From Phycisphaerae bacterium (GTDB taxonomy: Bacteria; Planctomycetota; Phycisphaerae; UBA1845; PWPN01): a DNA stretch of 64,000 nt. Where the stretch lies: contig JAGNEZ010000026.1 in the NCBI GenBank assembly GCA_018003015.1, positions 16,100 through 80,099 on the forward strand, read 5' to 3'. The notes under the pieces are model-generated. The model did no database searches. It was not told where the DNA came from and was given only the letters and a program-made list of their open reading frames with translations. Below are positions 17,171 through 25,859 of the stretch, in pieces. The translations under genes were made by a program, and so were the position numbers. Every line of letters begins with the position of its first letter. The stretch's first letter is position 1.

Positions 17171-19087
17171 TCAACCGCTCACTCCGACGCGAAGGTAGCG
17201 TGTGTTGTTCACCCGCCGGGTAAGCCCGGTGCGGTCAAAGTAGTCCAAGAGCGGGAGAGCGAACTTGCGGGTCGTATCCAGCAAGTACTTGAACCTGACG
17301 CTTTCCAGACGCCCCTGGTCGCGGATGAAGTCTACCAGAAGCTGGCGGGCCTTCGCCACGGCTTGGTGATGGAAGACCATGTCCGGACCGACGCGGGTGA
17401 GCCGGTTCTGCTGCAGCAGAATCCTGATGGCCGGCGCCACCTGGTCGATGGCCGCGCCGGTGAGCCTCGCCAGTTCCTCGGGCTCGGGAGGGCTGAAGAG
17501 ACGTTCGAGGAACAGCGTCTCGATCTGTTCGATGAGTCGCCGCTGATCGTCGGTGAACTGTTCGCGGTGGCCGGCCAGAGCCAGGCTCTGGCTGCGCCGG
17601 ACAAGAGTACCGGACGCGAGAGACAGCTCGACGATGTCCTTGAACAACTCCCTGGACCATCCGGTCAGGCCGTGCAGCTCATCGGCATCGGGCCCCGGTC
17701 GTTCGGGTGCACGCCGGTGAAAGTCTTCGAGCAGGCTCGCCAGCCGCCGGCTCAATTCGGCGGTCGTGTGGCGATGTGCGTATCGCCCGGAGGTCAGCCT
17801 GAGGACGCTCCCCCCCTTCGCGAGATCGGCGAGGATGGCCTGCAGCCGGGAAAGCGGCACCTTGGCCCGGCGGGCAAGCTCGGCCTCGGTGGCCGAATGA
17901 TCGGTGGCTCGTCTGATACAGTATTCAACAAAGCGATTCCCGTCGCCGACCGCCTGAGCGCGTTCGGCCAGATCCTGGAGGAGCTCCGGCCGGCCTCGCC
18001 TGGCTCGTTGGGAGACGCCCTCAATGATCGTTCCACCGCCGATCGTCTGGACCGGCGACAAGGACCGGAGGATGAACCGATCGCCGGGGGCGGCCACCAG
18101 CGGTCGAGATGACCGGACCTGGACCAGCCCCTGTTCCCCGGACTTCATCCGCTCGGAATCCAGAAGGTAGACGGTGGCCATGACCTCGGAGGTTCCGGTG
18201 TGCAGCTTGACCTGCGATGCGTTCTTGAGCTGGGTACGTTCGTGCGGGAGAAGCTGCAGGTGACAGAAGAACCACTGCTGGGCCTCGAAGAAACCGGGGA
18301 CGGCCACGGTGCAGCCCCGGTCGATGGCGTGGTGGTCCCACTGCCGCACGTTGAGGGCGACGCACTGGCCGGCCACGGCGGCGTCTCCCGGGTGCTGGTA
18401 GACCTGGATGGCGCTGATCCGCCCGGTCAGTTCTTCGGGAAGCAGGGTGACTTCGTCTCCGATCCGGGCGGTGCCTGAAACCGGAATGCCGCTGACCACG
18501 GTGCCGAAGCCCTTGATGGAGAAGGTCCGCTCGATCGGCATTCGGAACACGCCGTCGGTGGGCTTGCGGCGAAGACGGGCCACCAGGTCCTGAAGGGCGG
18601 TGACCAGCTCGCCGAAGCCGTCGCCGTTCAGGTTGGATACGCCGACAATGGGGGCGTTCTCCAGGAAAGTGCCGCCCAGGAAATCGCGGATCTCGGACCG
18701 GACCCTTTCGGCCTGCTCACCCGGCACGCGGTCGATCTTGGTCAAGGCCACCACGCCCGCCTGAGTACCCAGCAGCGTGAGAATGTCGAAGTGCTCGCGG
18801 GTCTGGGGCATGATCCCGTCGTCGGCGGCAATGACGAAGATCACCCCATCGATTCCGCTGGCTCCGGCGACCATGGTCTTGATGAAGTGCTCATGTCCAG
18901 GGACGTCCACGATACCGACCTGCGTGCCGGCTACCGTGCAGGGGGCAAAGCCCAGCTCGATGGACATGCCCCGTTCTTTCTCCTCTTTCAGGTGATCCGT
19001 GTCGCAGCCGGTCAGGTTCTTGACCAGCGCGGTCTTGCCGTGGTCGATATGGCCGGCGGTGCCCAGCGTGATGTTGATCCGCTCCAT
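17171..19087 (-). CDS. selB: Selenocysteine-specific elongation factor SelB
   Basis: This 638-residue translational GTPase delivers Sec-tRNA(Sec) to UGA by binding the SECIS hairpin. The N-terminal GTPase shows GHIDHGKT at residues 12-19, DVPGHE at 61-66 and TKID for guanine recognition. EF-Tu-like beta-barrels follow, and the C-terminal 250 residues form the winged-helix array that holds the mRNA hairpin. The length matches the family. It begins 9 nt after selA and is followed by the small UGA-containing gene, so the three probably form one transcript. The presence of SelB makes read-through of the nearby UGA codons credible. Confidence 0.97.
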   Translation of the reverse strand: MERINITLGTAGHIDHGKTALVKNLTGCDTDHLKEEKERGMSIELGFAPCTVAGTQVGIVDVPGHEHFIKTMVAGASGIDGVIFVIAADDGIMPQTREHFDILTLLGTQAGVVALTKIDRVPGEQAERVRSEIRDFLGGTFLENAPIVGVSNLNGDGFGELVTALQDLVARLRRKPTDGVFRMPIERTFSIKGFGTVVSGIPVSGTARIGDEVTLLPEELTGRISAIQVYQHPGDAAVAGQCVALNVRQWDHHAIDRGCTVAVPGFFEAQQWFFCHLQLLPHERTQLKNASQVKLHTGTSEVMATVYLLDSERMKSGEQGLVQVRSSRPLVAAPGDRFILRSLSPVQTIGGGTIIEGVSQRARRGRPELLQDLAERAQAVGDGNRFVEYCIRRATDHSATEAELARRAKVPLSRLQAILADLAKGGSVLRLTSGRYAHRHTTAELSRRLASLLEDFHRRAPERPGPDADELHGLTGWSRELFKDIVELSLASGTLVRRSQSLALAGHREQFTDDQRRLIEQIETLFLERLFSPPEPEELARLTGAAIDQVAPAIRILLQQNRLTRVGPDMVFHHQAVAKARQLLVDFIRDQGRLESVRFKYLLDTTRKFALPLLDYFDRTGLTRRVNNTRYLRVGVSG

Positions 19088-19096
19088 CTGGTTACC

Positions 19097-20506
19097 TCAA
19101 GCCTGGCAGGCCGCGACCACGGTCTCGATGAGCGGCTGCTCGTCGTCGGCAAACAGGGTGCGGGAATCGATCAGGACCCGGCCCGCGTGGGTGCGGGCAA
19201 AGACCGGCGGTTGCCCGAGTCGCATGCGGCGGGCCAGCTCTCCGGCCTCCATTCGCACCGGGGCAATGGCCACCACCGTGGTGGCCAGCTTCTGCTCCGG
19301 CAGGGATCCGCTGCCCATCTGCGAGAAACCAGCTTCGGTCGTCACCTTCGCCTCGGACAGGCGAGCGGCCAGGGCAAGAGCAATCCGGTCGGCCTGGGCG
19401 GCGACATCAGTTGGCTCGCGCATGAGCATCGCCAGGGTCGGCACTTCACGAAAGGCACGGCACTCGTCGAGGAACAGAGCAAGCGTGGCCTCCAGGATCG
19501 CCAGGGTCACCTTGTCCACTCGGACGGCTCGGGCCAGAGGGTTCTTGCGTACCTGGGTAATGAGCTTCGCCTGGCCCAGGATGATCCCGCCCTGGGAGGC
19601 GCCGATCAGCTTGTCGGCGCTGCAAGTGATGATGTCCGCCCCGGTGGCGACGGAGTCGGCCAATCTGGGCTCGGGCTCGAAACCGAATCGGGCGAAGTCG
19701 ATCAACGCCCCCGCGCCCAGGTCATCGATCAGCGCCAGTCCGTGGTCGTGGGCGATTCGCTCCAGATCCGCCAGCGGAACCTCGGCGGTGAAACCCTGGA
19801 TGCGGTAGTTGCTCGGATGCACCCGCATGATGGCCACGGTTTCGGGCGTGATCGCGCTCTCGTAGTCGCGGGCGTGTGTCTTGTTCGTCGTTCCGACTTC
19901 GACGAGCCTGGCCCCGCTGGCGGCCATGACATCGGGCAGGCGAAACGAGCCTCCGATCTCGACGAGTTGCCCGCGAGAGACGATCACTTCGCGGCCCTTG
20001 GCGAGCGTACTAAGCACGATCATCGTGGCGGCCGCGTTGTTGTTGACTACGGTGGCCGCTTCGGCTCCGGTGAGTCGCTGGAGGAGCCATTCGATGCGCT
20101 CGTCTCGCCGCGACCGCTGGCCGGTCTCGGTGTCGATTTGCAGGACCGAATAGCCCTGCAACTCGCGTCCCACCTGGTCGAGGGCTGCCTTGGCCAGTAC
20201 GGCGCGTCCCAGCCCAGTGTGCAGAATGATCCCCGTCGCATTGATCGCACGGCGGTAGTGGGGGCCGGTTGCAGTGCGGGCCATCTCCAGGACGCGGGCG
20301 ATGACGCTGCCGCGGATGGCGTCAGAGGCAGTGCCACATTGGGTGCCGGCCAGGAGTCGTTGCCTGGCCTCGCTGACCGCGACGCGAACGGCCTCGACCA
20401 CGATCTGGCGAGGCAGCCGGGCCAGGCAGTCCTGCAGCTCGGTTTCCTGGAGGAGAGCATCAACCGAGGGCAGGGAACGCAGTGTATCTTGGCGCGAAGC
20501 CGGCAT
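19097..20506 (-). CDS. selA: L-seryl-tRNA(Sec) selenium transferase SelA
   Basis: This 469-residue PLP enzyme converts Ser-tRNA(Sec) to Sec-tRNA(Sec) using selenophosphate. The hallmark NATGIILHTGLGR box is at residues 89-101 and the PLP lysine is Lys299 in SADKLIGASQGG. The N-terminal domain that binds tRNA(Sec) is intact. It leads the selA-selB transcript and is divergent from the secreted selenoprotein gene. selD and the tRNA(Sec) gene are not in the window and must lie elsewhere. Confidence 0.97.
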   Translation of the reverse strand: MPASRQDTLRSLPSVDALLQETELQDCLARLPRQIVVEAVRVAVSEARQRLLAGTQCGTASDAIRGSVIARVLEMARTATGPHYRRAINATGIILHTGLGRAVLAKAALDQVGRELQGYSVLQIDTETGQRSRRDERIEWLLQRLTGAEAATVVNNNAAATMIVLSTLAKGREVIVSRGQLVEIGGSFRLPDVMAASGARLVEVGTTNKTHARDYESAITPETVAIMRVHPSNYRIQGFTAEVPLADLERIAHDHGLALIDDLGAGALIDFARFGFEPEPRLADSVATGADIITCSADKLIGASQGGIILGQAKLITQVRKNPLARAVRVDKVTLAILEATLALFLDECRAFREVPTLAMLMREPTDVAAQADRIALALAARLSEAKVTTEAGFSQMGSGSLPEQKLATTVVAIAPVRMEAGELARRMRLGQPPVFARTHAGRVLIDSRTLFADDEQPLIETVVAACQA

Positions 20507-20814
20507 GGTTCTGCTCTCCGTTCAGCCGAGAGGCCCGGTCAGCACGAGCGACGAGCGGTCCGGCTCCTCAGGCAGGGGCGGGATGTTGACGCCCGGGCGC
20601 TCGCCGGCTGGGTCCTCACGCTCGGAAGCGGCCTGCCTCTGATTCTACAAGCCGGAGGAGGGGAATGCGACAGGCACGCGCTTCGCAGGAATCCGGATCT
20701 CCGTTTCGCAGGGTCGCCGCTCGATTGACCTTGGTCTCACGGGCCGGTAGGATGGCAATGGGTTCCCTTGCTCCCGGCCGTACCGTAAGAGTCGTCCTTA
20801 GCTGGAGAATGCAC
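20507..20814. other. Divergent region between selA and secreted selenoprotein gene
   Basis: These 308 nt hold the 5' leaders of two divergent selenium-related genes. A strong GGAGGAG precedes ATG 20665, but the 48 codons after it look non-coding before the signal peptide. GGAG at 20804-20807 fits the GTG at 20815. No tRNA(Sec) cloverleaf was found here on either strand. Confidence 0.4.
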
Positions 20815-22242
20815 GTGAGGCCCATCCGCCGAGTGCTGATCACGGTAGGGTTTCTGGCCGCGACCTTCTCTCCCGTATGGGCTCAGGAGTGGGTCCCGCT
20901 GGAGAAGAAAGAGGTCAAGGAGCGGCGTTCGCTGCTCGGTGGGGGGAGTCAGTGGCTGGGCAAGACGAGCGGCAAACCGGCTCGACTCAAGGGCCTGCCT
21001 GAGGAAATGGGCACGAAGCTGAGCTACTTCTCCGCCAGGATCGGCGGCAAGCAGACTTGGCTGGTGATCGGAACGCCGCCGGCCGGCTCCAAGCCCAGGA
21101 CTTCGCCCAGGTTCATCGCCGACACGAACCAGAACGGCGACCTGTCCGACGAGAAGATCGTCGCCGGACGCAAGAAGCGCGAGGGCGGGTGGCTGTTCGG
21201 GCGGACGGTGGACCACTACGGACCGCTGACGTTCAAGCCGGCCGATGACGCGGACTCGGCGGATGTAGAGCTGACCTTCCAGTACTACGGTGCAGACGGG
21301 CTGGCGGCCTCTCCAGCTTTCGAACGCGCGGGCGACATCACCGTCGACGGCCAGGAGTATCATCTCATCCTCTCCGACGGCAATGCGGACGGCCGGTTTG
21401 ACGGCTTCTACGGGCCGTCCAAGAAGCAGAGCCAGGAGGAAGAGGCTGATTCGAAATGGACGGTGTTTTCCGAGTTTGACGCCATTTCGATCACGCTGAA
21501 GGACGCCAAACCCGCGGCGGAAGACGCCGTGATCTACCGCTTCTGGGATACGCCGCCCTTGACCAAGACTCTGCGTCTCAAGGACGTCTACTACCAGGTG
21601 GGGGTCAAGCCGGACGGCTCAGCGATTCGCCTCGCCAAGACGGAGTTGCCGGTGGGCACGCTGGACGTGGGGTGCGCCGATGCCTACCTCACGCTCTTCT
21701 CCGAGTGCGGTCTCCAGGAGCTGCAGGGCTCCGGCGGAAAATGGAGGCTGCCTGCGGGCAGGTACGTCTGCTGGTCGCTGGGCCTTCGGCTGACGGACGA
21801 GGCCAACGTCGTCTGGACGCTGCAGGGCTCAGGGGATATGGGCAAACTCGGTGAAATCGTCATCGAGCCCGACAAGACAGTCGCCCTCAAGATGGGGCCA
21901 CCGCTGAAGGTCAAGACCGAAGCTCGGCAGATCAGCGGGTTGTTCAGCAGGAATCGCTACGTGAGCATGGGGCTCACCGGTCAGGCCGGCGAGAGCTACA
22001 GTCACGGAGCCTACAAGAACAGGTGGCGCCTGCCGCCTCCCAAGCTGAAGATCCTGGACCAGAGCGGCCAAGTCATGGCCAACGGCCAGTTCGAGTATGG
22101 CTGAGGTGGTACCTGCCAGTACTCGTGGCGAGTACCCAAGAGCTTCAAAGGCAAGTTCCGCGTCGAAGTGGCCCCCAATCTGGGCCCGTTCAAGGTTGAC
22201 GTCGCCAGCAACAGCGATGAGTGGCACGCGGTGAGCAAGTGA
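20815..22242 (+). CDS. Secreted selenoprotein with UxxxC motif (in-frame UGA at codon 430)
   Basis: The frame reads through TGA 22102-22104 and continues 45 residues to TGA 22240-22242, giving 475 residues with Sec430. After the UGA the text is clearly protein: U-GGTCQYSWRVPKSFKGKF, with Sec430 and Cys434 forming UxxxC, a likely redox pair. A signal peptide covers residues 1-23 (RPIRRVLITVGFLAATFSPVWA, then QEW). EF-hand-like acidic loops appear at 103-113 (DTNQNGDLSDE) and further on (DGNADGRFDG). GTG 20815 has GGAG 7 nt upstream; ATG 20809 and 20665 are alternatives. A SECIS-like hairpin follows the UGA, and selA lies divergently next door. The function is unknown: a secreted, possibly envelope thiol/selenol protein. 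Confidence 0.8.
22102..22135 (+). promoter_or_regulatory. Putative bacterial SECIS hairpin, secreted selenoprotein
   Basis: The UGA at 22102-22104 is followed by GTACTCG-TGG-CGAGTAC at 22119-22135, a perfect 7-bp stem with a UGG loop starting 22 nt after the UGA. The hairpin is inside the coding frame, as required in bacteria. Loop sequence and spacing match the hairpin at 17006-17039 although the stems differ, which argues for shared recognition rather than duplication. Confidence 0.7.
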
Positions 22243-22377
22243 GCGCCCGGCCGAGCCTCTCGGGGTCCGCGCGTTCTTGTCAGGCGGTGGGGCGTTGTCC
22301 TCGGTGTCTCTGCCGGGAAGGCTGGCTGTTGCCGGTGTTTTGCGTCCCCCGATGCTGAAAGGCCCGGTCAGTGGTCG

Positions 22378-24711
22378 GTGACCGGGGTTCGGGGTTCGGT
22401 GATGTGCCTTTGCGTCACTCATGTCGGGGAGACGAAGCGTCGGTCGACGGAGCTTGCTTCACCCGGGGAATGGGCGACCCTGAGACGCACATCTGGCGAT
22501 GGCCATCGCCGGTTCGCTGGCGCCATGGTTGCAGCCGCCCTGCTCCCGATCCTTCTCTGCCCGGTAATCGCTCGAGCGTTGGCCAGCGAGAGGAAGCTCG
22601 TCCTGGCCTGCAGAGTGGACAACGACCTGTGCCAGGTTCTGGAGGCCTCGGGCATCACCTGCCCGCGCTACGATGCCGCCGGACGGGCCGTCGGCGAAGC
22701 CCCCTCGGGCGCGACGGTGATGATCCTGGCGGACGGCTACCCCGAGCAGACGACCGAACTTGGCCCAGCTTTACTGGAGAAGGCTGCCGCCAAGGACATC
22801 CGCCTGTATGTCGAGTATCCAAGGGCCGTTCCGGGTCTCGAGGTCGGCCCGCCGCGAGAGACGCAGTGGGAACGCGTGGTCGTCTCGACCGACGTGTTCG
22901 GCCCGGCCCTGCCACGGCTGCGCATTCTCATGGTACACGGTTGCCGTTTCATTCCCACGACGAGCGTGGACTCCCTGCTCGTGGCCGGTCGCGTCGCGGG
23001 TTTCGACCAGGCGGTGTTCGGACTGCCCAGCCAACTGTCTCCCATCCTGTTCGAACTGCCGCAACGGCGTCTGGTTGTCGCGACCACCAAGTTGAGCGCC
23101 TTCTTGACCGGTCGCTATGCCCCGGCGAGCGACTGGCAGGTCTTCTGGCAGCAGATGCTCGGGCGACTCACCGATCGCCAAGCCATCCCGCTCCGGGTGA
23201 CGCCGATCGTGACCCCCGCGTACGGTCCGGCCGATCCGCTTCCCGCCGACGTCGAGAGACGCAGCCTTGCAGCCTTCACCCGGTGGGCGGTTGACGCTCG
23301 GCTGCTCGTGCACTCATCCCGCCAGGCCGAGATCCACCGGCTTCTGACCGCCAATGTGGAAGCGGCCGCGGCCCCCGGGCCTGGCGCTCCCAGCGGTGAC
23401 GGTAGTCTTGGCCTGCTCGAGGGATTCGAGTCGCTGATCGCCTGGGATGGCAGCCAGAAGCAAAGGCTTCCGCTGCGGTGTGACTGCCACGCGGAGATGG
23501 CCGCCTGCATGGCCCTGGACTGGGCTGTGAACCACAATGCCGGCAGTCGCAGGATCGCCGAGAACCTGCTGGACTTCGTCTTCTTCAAGTCGGAGGCCAT
23601 GCGCGGCCCACGCGGCGATCCAACTCATCCGGCATTCGGCCATGTGGCTTGGGGATTGATCGCCCCGGCCTGGCAGATCGCCCATTACGGCGACGACAAC
23701 GCCCGGGTCGTGGAGGGCGCGATCGTGGCCGCCGCCTGCCTGAAGTCGGATCGCTGGGATGAGCCGATTCTTCGAGCCTTGTTGGCCAACCTGCGAACCA
23801 CCGGGAGACTCGGCTTCCGGGGCGAGCGGATCGACATCGCCCCCCTCGAGCGACGCGGCTGGAGACCCTACCATGATGCCGACACAGTCGATCTCTGCGC
23901 CCACTACGAGGCGGCTCTGTGGGCCTGCTTTCTGTGGGCGTATCAGCACACCAATCACCTGCCGTTCCTCGACAAGGCGAAAACCGGGATCCGCCGGATG
24001 ATGGAAGCCTACCCCGGCCGTTGGCGATGGCAGAACAACCTGGAGCGCGTCCGCATGGTCCACTGCCTCGCGTGGCTGGTCCGCGTGGAAGACACCCCGG
24101 AACATCGAGACTGGCTCAAACGGATGTGCACCGATCTGCTCGCCTGTCAGGATCCCGCCACCGGAGCGGTCGCCGAGGTCATCGGAGCCAAAGGCTCCGC
24201 CCACTTCCTGCCGCCGACGAGCAACGAGGAGTACGGGACTCGCGAAATGCCCATCATTCAGGACAGCGGCGATCGGGCCAGCGACCAACTCTATGTCACC
24301 GGCTTCACGCTGCTGGTTCTGCATGAAGCGAACGCCGTTCTCGGCGATCCCGGGCTCCAGACGGCCGAAGACAGGTTGGCGGAGTATCTCTGCCGCATCC
24401 AGGTTCGCGCCGATCGGATTCCGTACCTCAACGGTGGATGGTTCCGGGCATTCTGCTTCGGGCGATGGGAGTACTGGGCAAGCTCGGGTGACGCGGGATG
24501 GGGAGCCTGGAGCATGGAGGCCGGATGGGGCCAGGCCTGGGCCGCGGCGACCATGGGCTTGAGGGCGTTGAACACAACCGTCTGGGATCTGACCGGCGAC
24601 AGCAAGATCGATCGGCATCTGCCCGCCGTTCAGCAGCTCATGGCGGTGAACAAGGGCGGCCCGTGGCGATCGACGACACAGCCTGACCCTGTGTCTCGGC
24701 CCCCAGAATGA
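22378..24711 (+). CDS. Secreted alpha/alpha-toroid-like protein of unknown function
   Basis: This protein of up to 777 residues has a hydrophobic export segment at about 50-66 (MVAAALLPILLCPVIARALA) after an Arg-rich stretch. The start is unclear: GTG 22378 and ATG 22402 both give long n-regions, while ATG 22525 gives a signal without positive charge. The C-terminal 400 residues have repeated Trp/His/Tyr-rich helical pairs (HPAFGHVAWGLIAPAWQIAHYGD, YEAALWACFLWAYQH), resembling six-hairpin glycosidases or polysaccharide lyases. No family motif fixes the substrate. It follows the selenoprotein gene by 135 nt on the same strand and may share its transcript. Confidence 0.6.
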   Translation: MTGVRGSVMCLCVTHVGETKRRSTELASPGEWATLRRTSGDGHRRFAGAMVAAALLPILLCPVIARALASERKLVLACRVDNDLCQVLEASGITCPRYDAAGRAVGEAPSGATVMILADGYPEQTTELGPALLEKAAAKDIRLYVEYPRAVPGLEVGPPRETQWERVVVSTDVFGPALPRLRILMVHGCRFIPTTSVDSLLVAGRVAGFDQAVFGLPSQLSPILFELPQRRLVVATTKLSAFLTGRYAPASDWQVFWQQMLGRLTDRQAIPLRVTPIVTPAYGPADPLPADVERRSLAAFTRWAVDARLLVHSSRQAEIHRLLTANVEAAAAPGPGAPSGDGSLGLLEGFESLIAWDGSQKQRLPLRCDCHAEMAACMALDWAVNHNAGSRRIAENLLDFVFFKSEAMRGPRGDPTHPAFGHVAWGLIAPAWQIAHYGDDNARVVEGAIVAAACLKSDRWDEPILRALLANLRTTGRLGFRGERIDIAPLERRGWRPYHDADTVDLCAHYEAALWACFLWAYQHTNHLPFLDKAKTGIRRMMEAYPGRWRWQNNLERVRMVHCLAWLVRVEDTPEHRDWLKRMCTDLLACQDPATGAVAEVIGAKGSAHFLPPTSNEEYGTREMPIIQDSGDRASDQLYVTGFTLLVLHEANAVLGDPGLQTAEDRLAEYLCRIQVRADRIPYLNGGWFRAFCFGRWEYWASSGDAGWGAWSMEAGWGQAWAAATMGLRALNTTVWDLTGDSKIDRHLPAVQQLMAVNKGGPWRSTTQPDPVSRPPE

Positions 24712-24984
24712 GATTGCGGCACACGCGGGTGGCGCATGGAGGCAAACGAAGAAGTGATGTCCGCGATCGTCCAGAATCGGTTCGTCTGCCGCTCTCCGTA
24801 CTCCTGCCGGATGGGTGAGAGACGGGTTCGTGACAGTTTCGGCAGCCGGACTCCCTGGTCGCCTGCGCTCATCCGCGCGGTGGGTGCCCTGGAGGGCGCC
24901 CGCCCGGTCGGGTATGCGTTTCTTCCTTGTTCACGCTGACATGGTCTTGTCGTCACAGTATCATCTTTGCGAGGAGTCACGGTC
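24712..24984. other. Intergenic region upstream of methyltransferase/HgdB operon
   Basis: These 273 nt hold no convincing gene. GAGGAG at 24971-24976 is the ribosome site of the next gene. The operon promoter is expected here, but no confident -35/-10 pair was found. Confidence 0.35.
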
Positions 24985-25791
24985 ATGAAGAGAGTCGAGG
25001 GTATCGATCTGGGAAGCGTTCAAGCCGTGTACACGGGCTCCGAATGGAGGCTCTGGGAACTTCTGATGGGCGAGCAGATACACATCGGTGGGCTGGTATC
25101 GTCACAGGAGTTGGCTCGAAAAGCGGGGATTGCCACAGGCATGGCCGGCACCGATCTCTGCTGCTGCACCGGGGCGGGCATGCGTTTTCTGGTCCGGTTC
25201 TGCCAGGTCCGCCGGATGGTCGGTGTCGACGCCACCGAAACGGTGGTGCGCAGGGGCGAGCAGCGATGCCGAGACGAGGGGATGGAACATCGTATCCGGT
25301 TTGTCCTGGGCGACGCCTGTGAAACGGGCCTGGAGTCGGCCAGCGTCGATTTCGTCTGGGGTGAGGATGCGTGGTGCTACGTGGCGGACAAGGCTGCGCT
25401 GTTGGCCGAGGCGGCTCGATTGGTCAAGGGGGGCGGTCTCATCGCCTTCACCGACTGGATCGAGGGTTCGCCGCCCATGTCCGACGCCGAGGCCGATCGC
25501 TTCCTGCGGTTCATGAAGTTCCCGAGTGTGCAGGATCTGGGCGGCTACCGCGGATTGCTCGAAAGCTGCGGCTGCGCGGTCGTGACGGCCGAGGACACCG
25601 GTCGCTTCGCGCCGCACGCGGAGCTGTACGTCCAGATGCTCTCCACTCAACTCCGGTACGATGCCCTGAAGATCATCGGCTTCGACTCGGCTACGATGGA
25701 GGGCCTGATGGGCGAACTCCGCTTTGTGCGTGATCTTGCCCGTACCGGCAAGATCGCCCAGGGTCTGTTCGTGGCCCGCAAAGCCCGGTGA
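24985..25791 (+). CDS. Class I SAM-dependent methyltransferase
   Basis: This 268-residue enzyme has a UbiE/SDMT-like core. DLCCCTGAGMRFLVRF is the nucleotide-binding turn, with Cys where glycines are common, and VGVDATE holds the acidic ribose contact. LGDACETGLESASVDFVWGEDAWCYV is motif II/III, in the style of sarcosine/dimethylglycine or phosphoethanolamine N-methyltransferases. I chose ATG 24985 because GAGGAG is 8 nt upstream. It is followed after 68 nt by three dehydratase-type subunits and an activator, so its product is probably a substrate, cofactor or thiol of that reductive system (inference). Confidence 0.82.
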   Translation: MKRVEGIDLGSVQAVYTGSEWRLWELLMGEQIHIGGLVSSQELARKAGIATGMAGTDLCCCTGAGMRFLVRFCQVRRMVGVDATETVVRRGEQRCRDEGMEHRIRFVLGDACETGLESASVDFVWGEDAWCYVADKAALLAEAARLVKGGGLIAFTDWIEGSPPMSDAEADRFLRFMKFPSVQDLGGYRGLLESCGCAVVTAEDTGRFAPHAELYVQMLSTQLRYDALKIIGFDSATMEGLMGELRFVRDLARTGKIAQGLFVARKAR

Positions 25792-25859
25792 GGGCTTCTC
25801 CGCCGGGTCCGATGCGTTGTGGTTCTTGGCGTGGGGGTTGCAGGAATAGGAGCTGAGCG

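Noticed and set aside
18791..20728. Long plus-strand open frame (645 codons) across selA and selB
   Set aside because: It is antisense to two genes with clear motifs; its translation is Gly/Asp/Arg-rich and reflects codon bias on the other strand.
20507..20814. Possible tRNA(Sec) gene next to selA
   Set aside because: No UCA anticodon arm with a 13-bp acceptor/T-arm stack or TTCRA-type T-loop could be built on either strand.
20665..20814. Upstream ATG 20665 with strong GGAGGAG as start of the selenoprotein
   Set aside because: It would add 50 residues of non-conserved-looking, Arg-rich sequence before a good signal peptide; GTG 20815 with GGAG fits export better.
22105..22242. Segment after the UGA as a separate small gene
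   Set aside because: It lacks a start codon or ribosome site near 22105 and continues the upstream frame smoothly.
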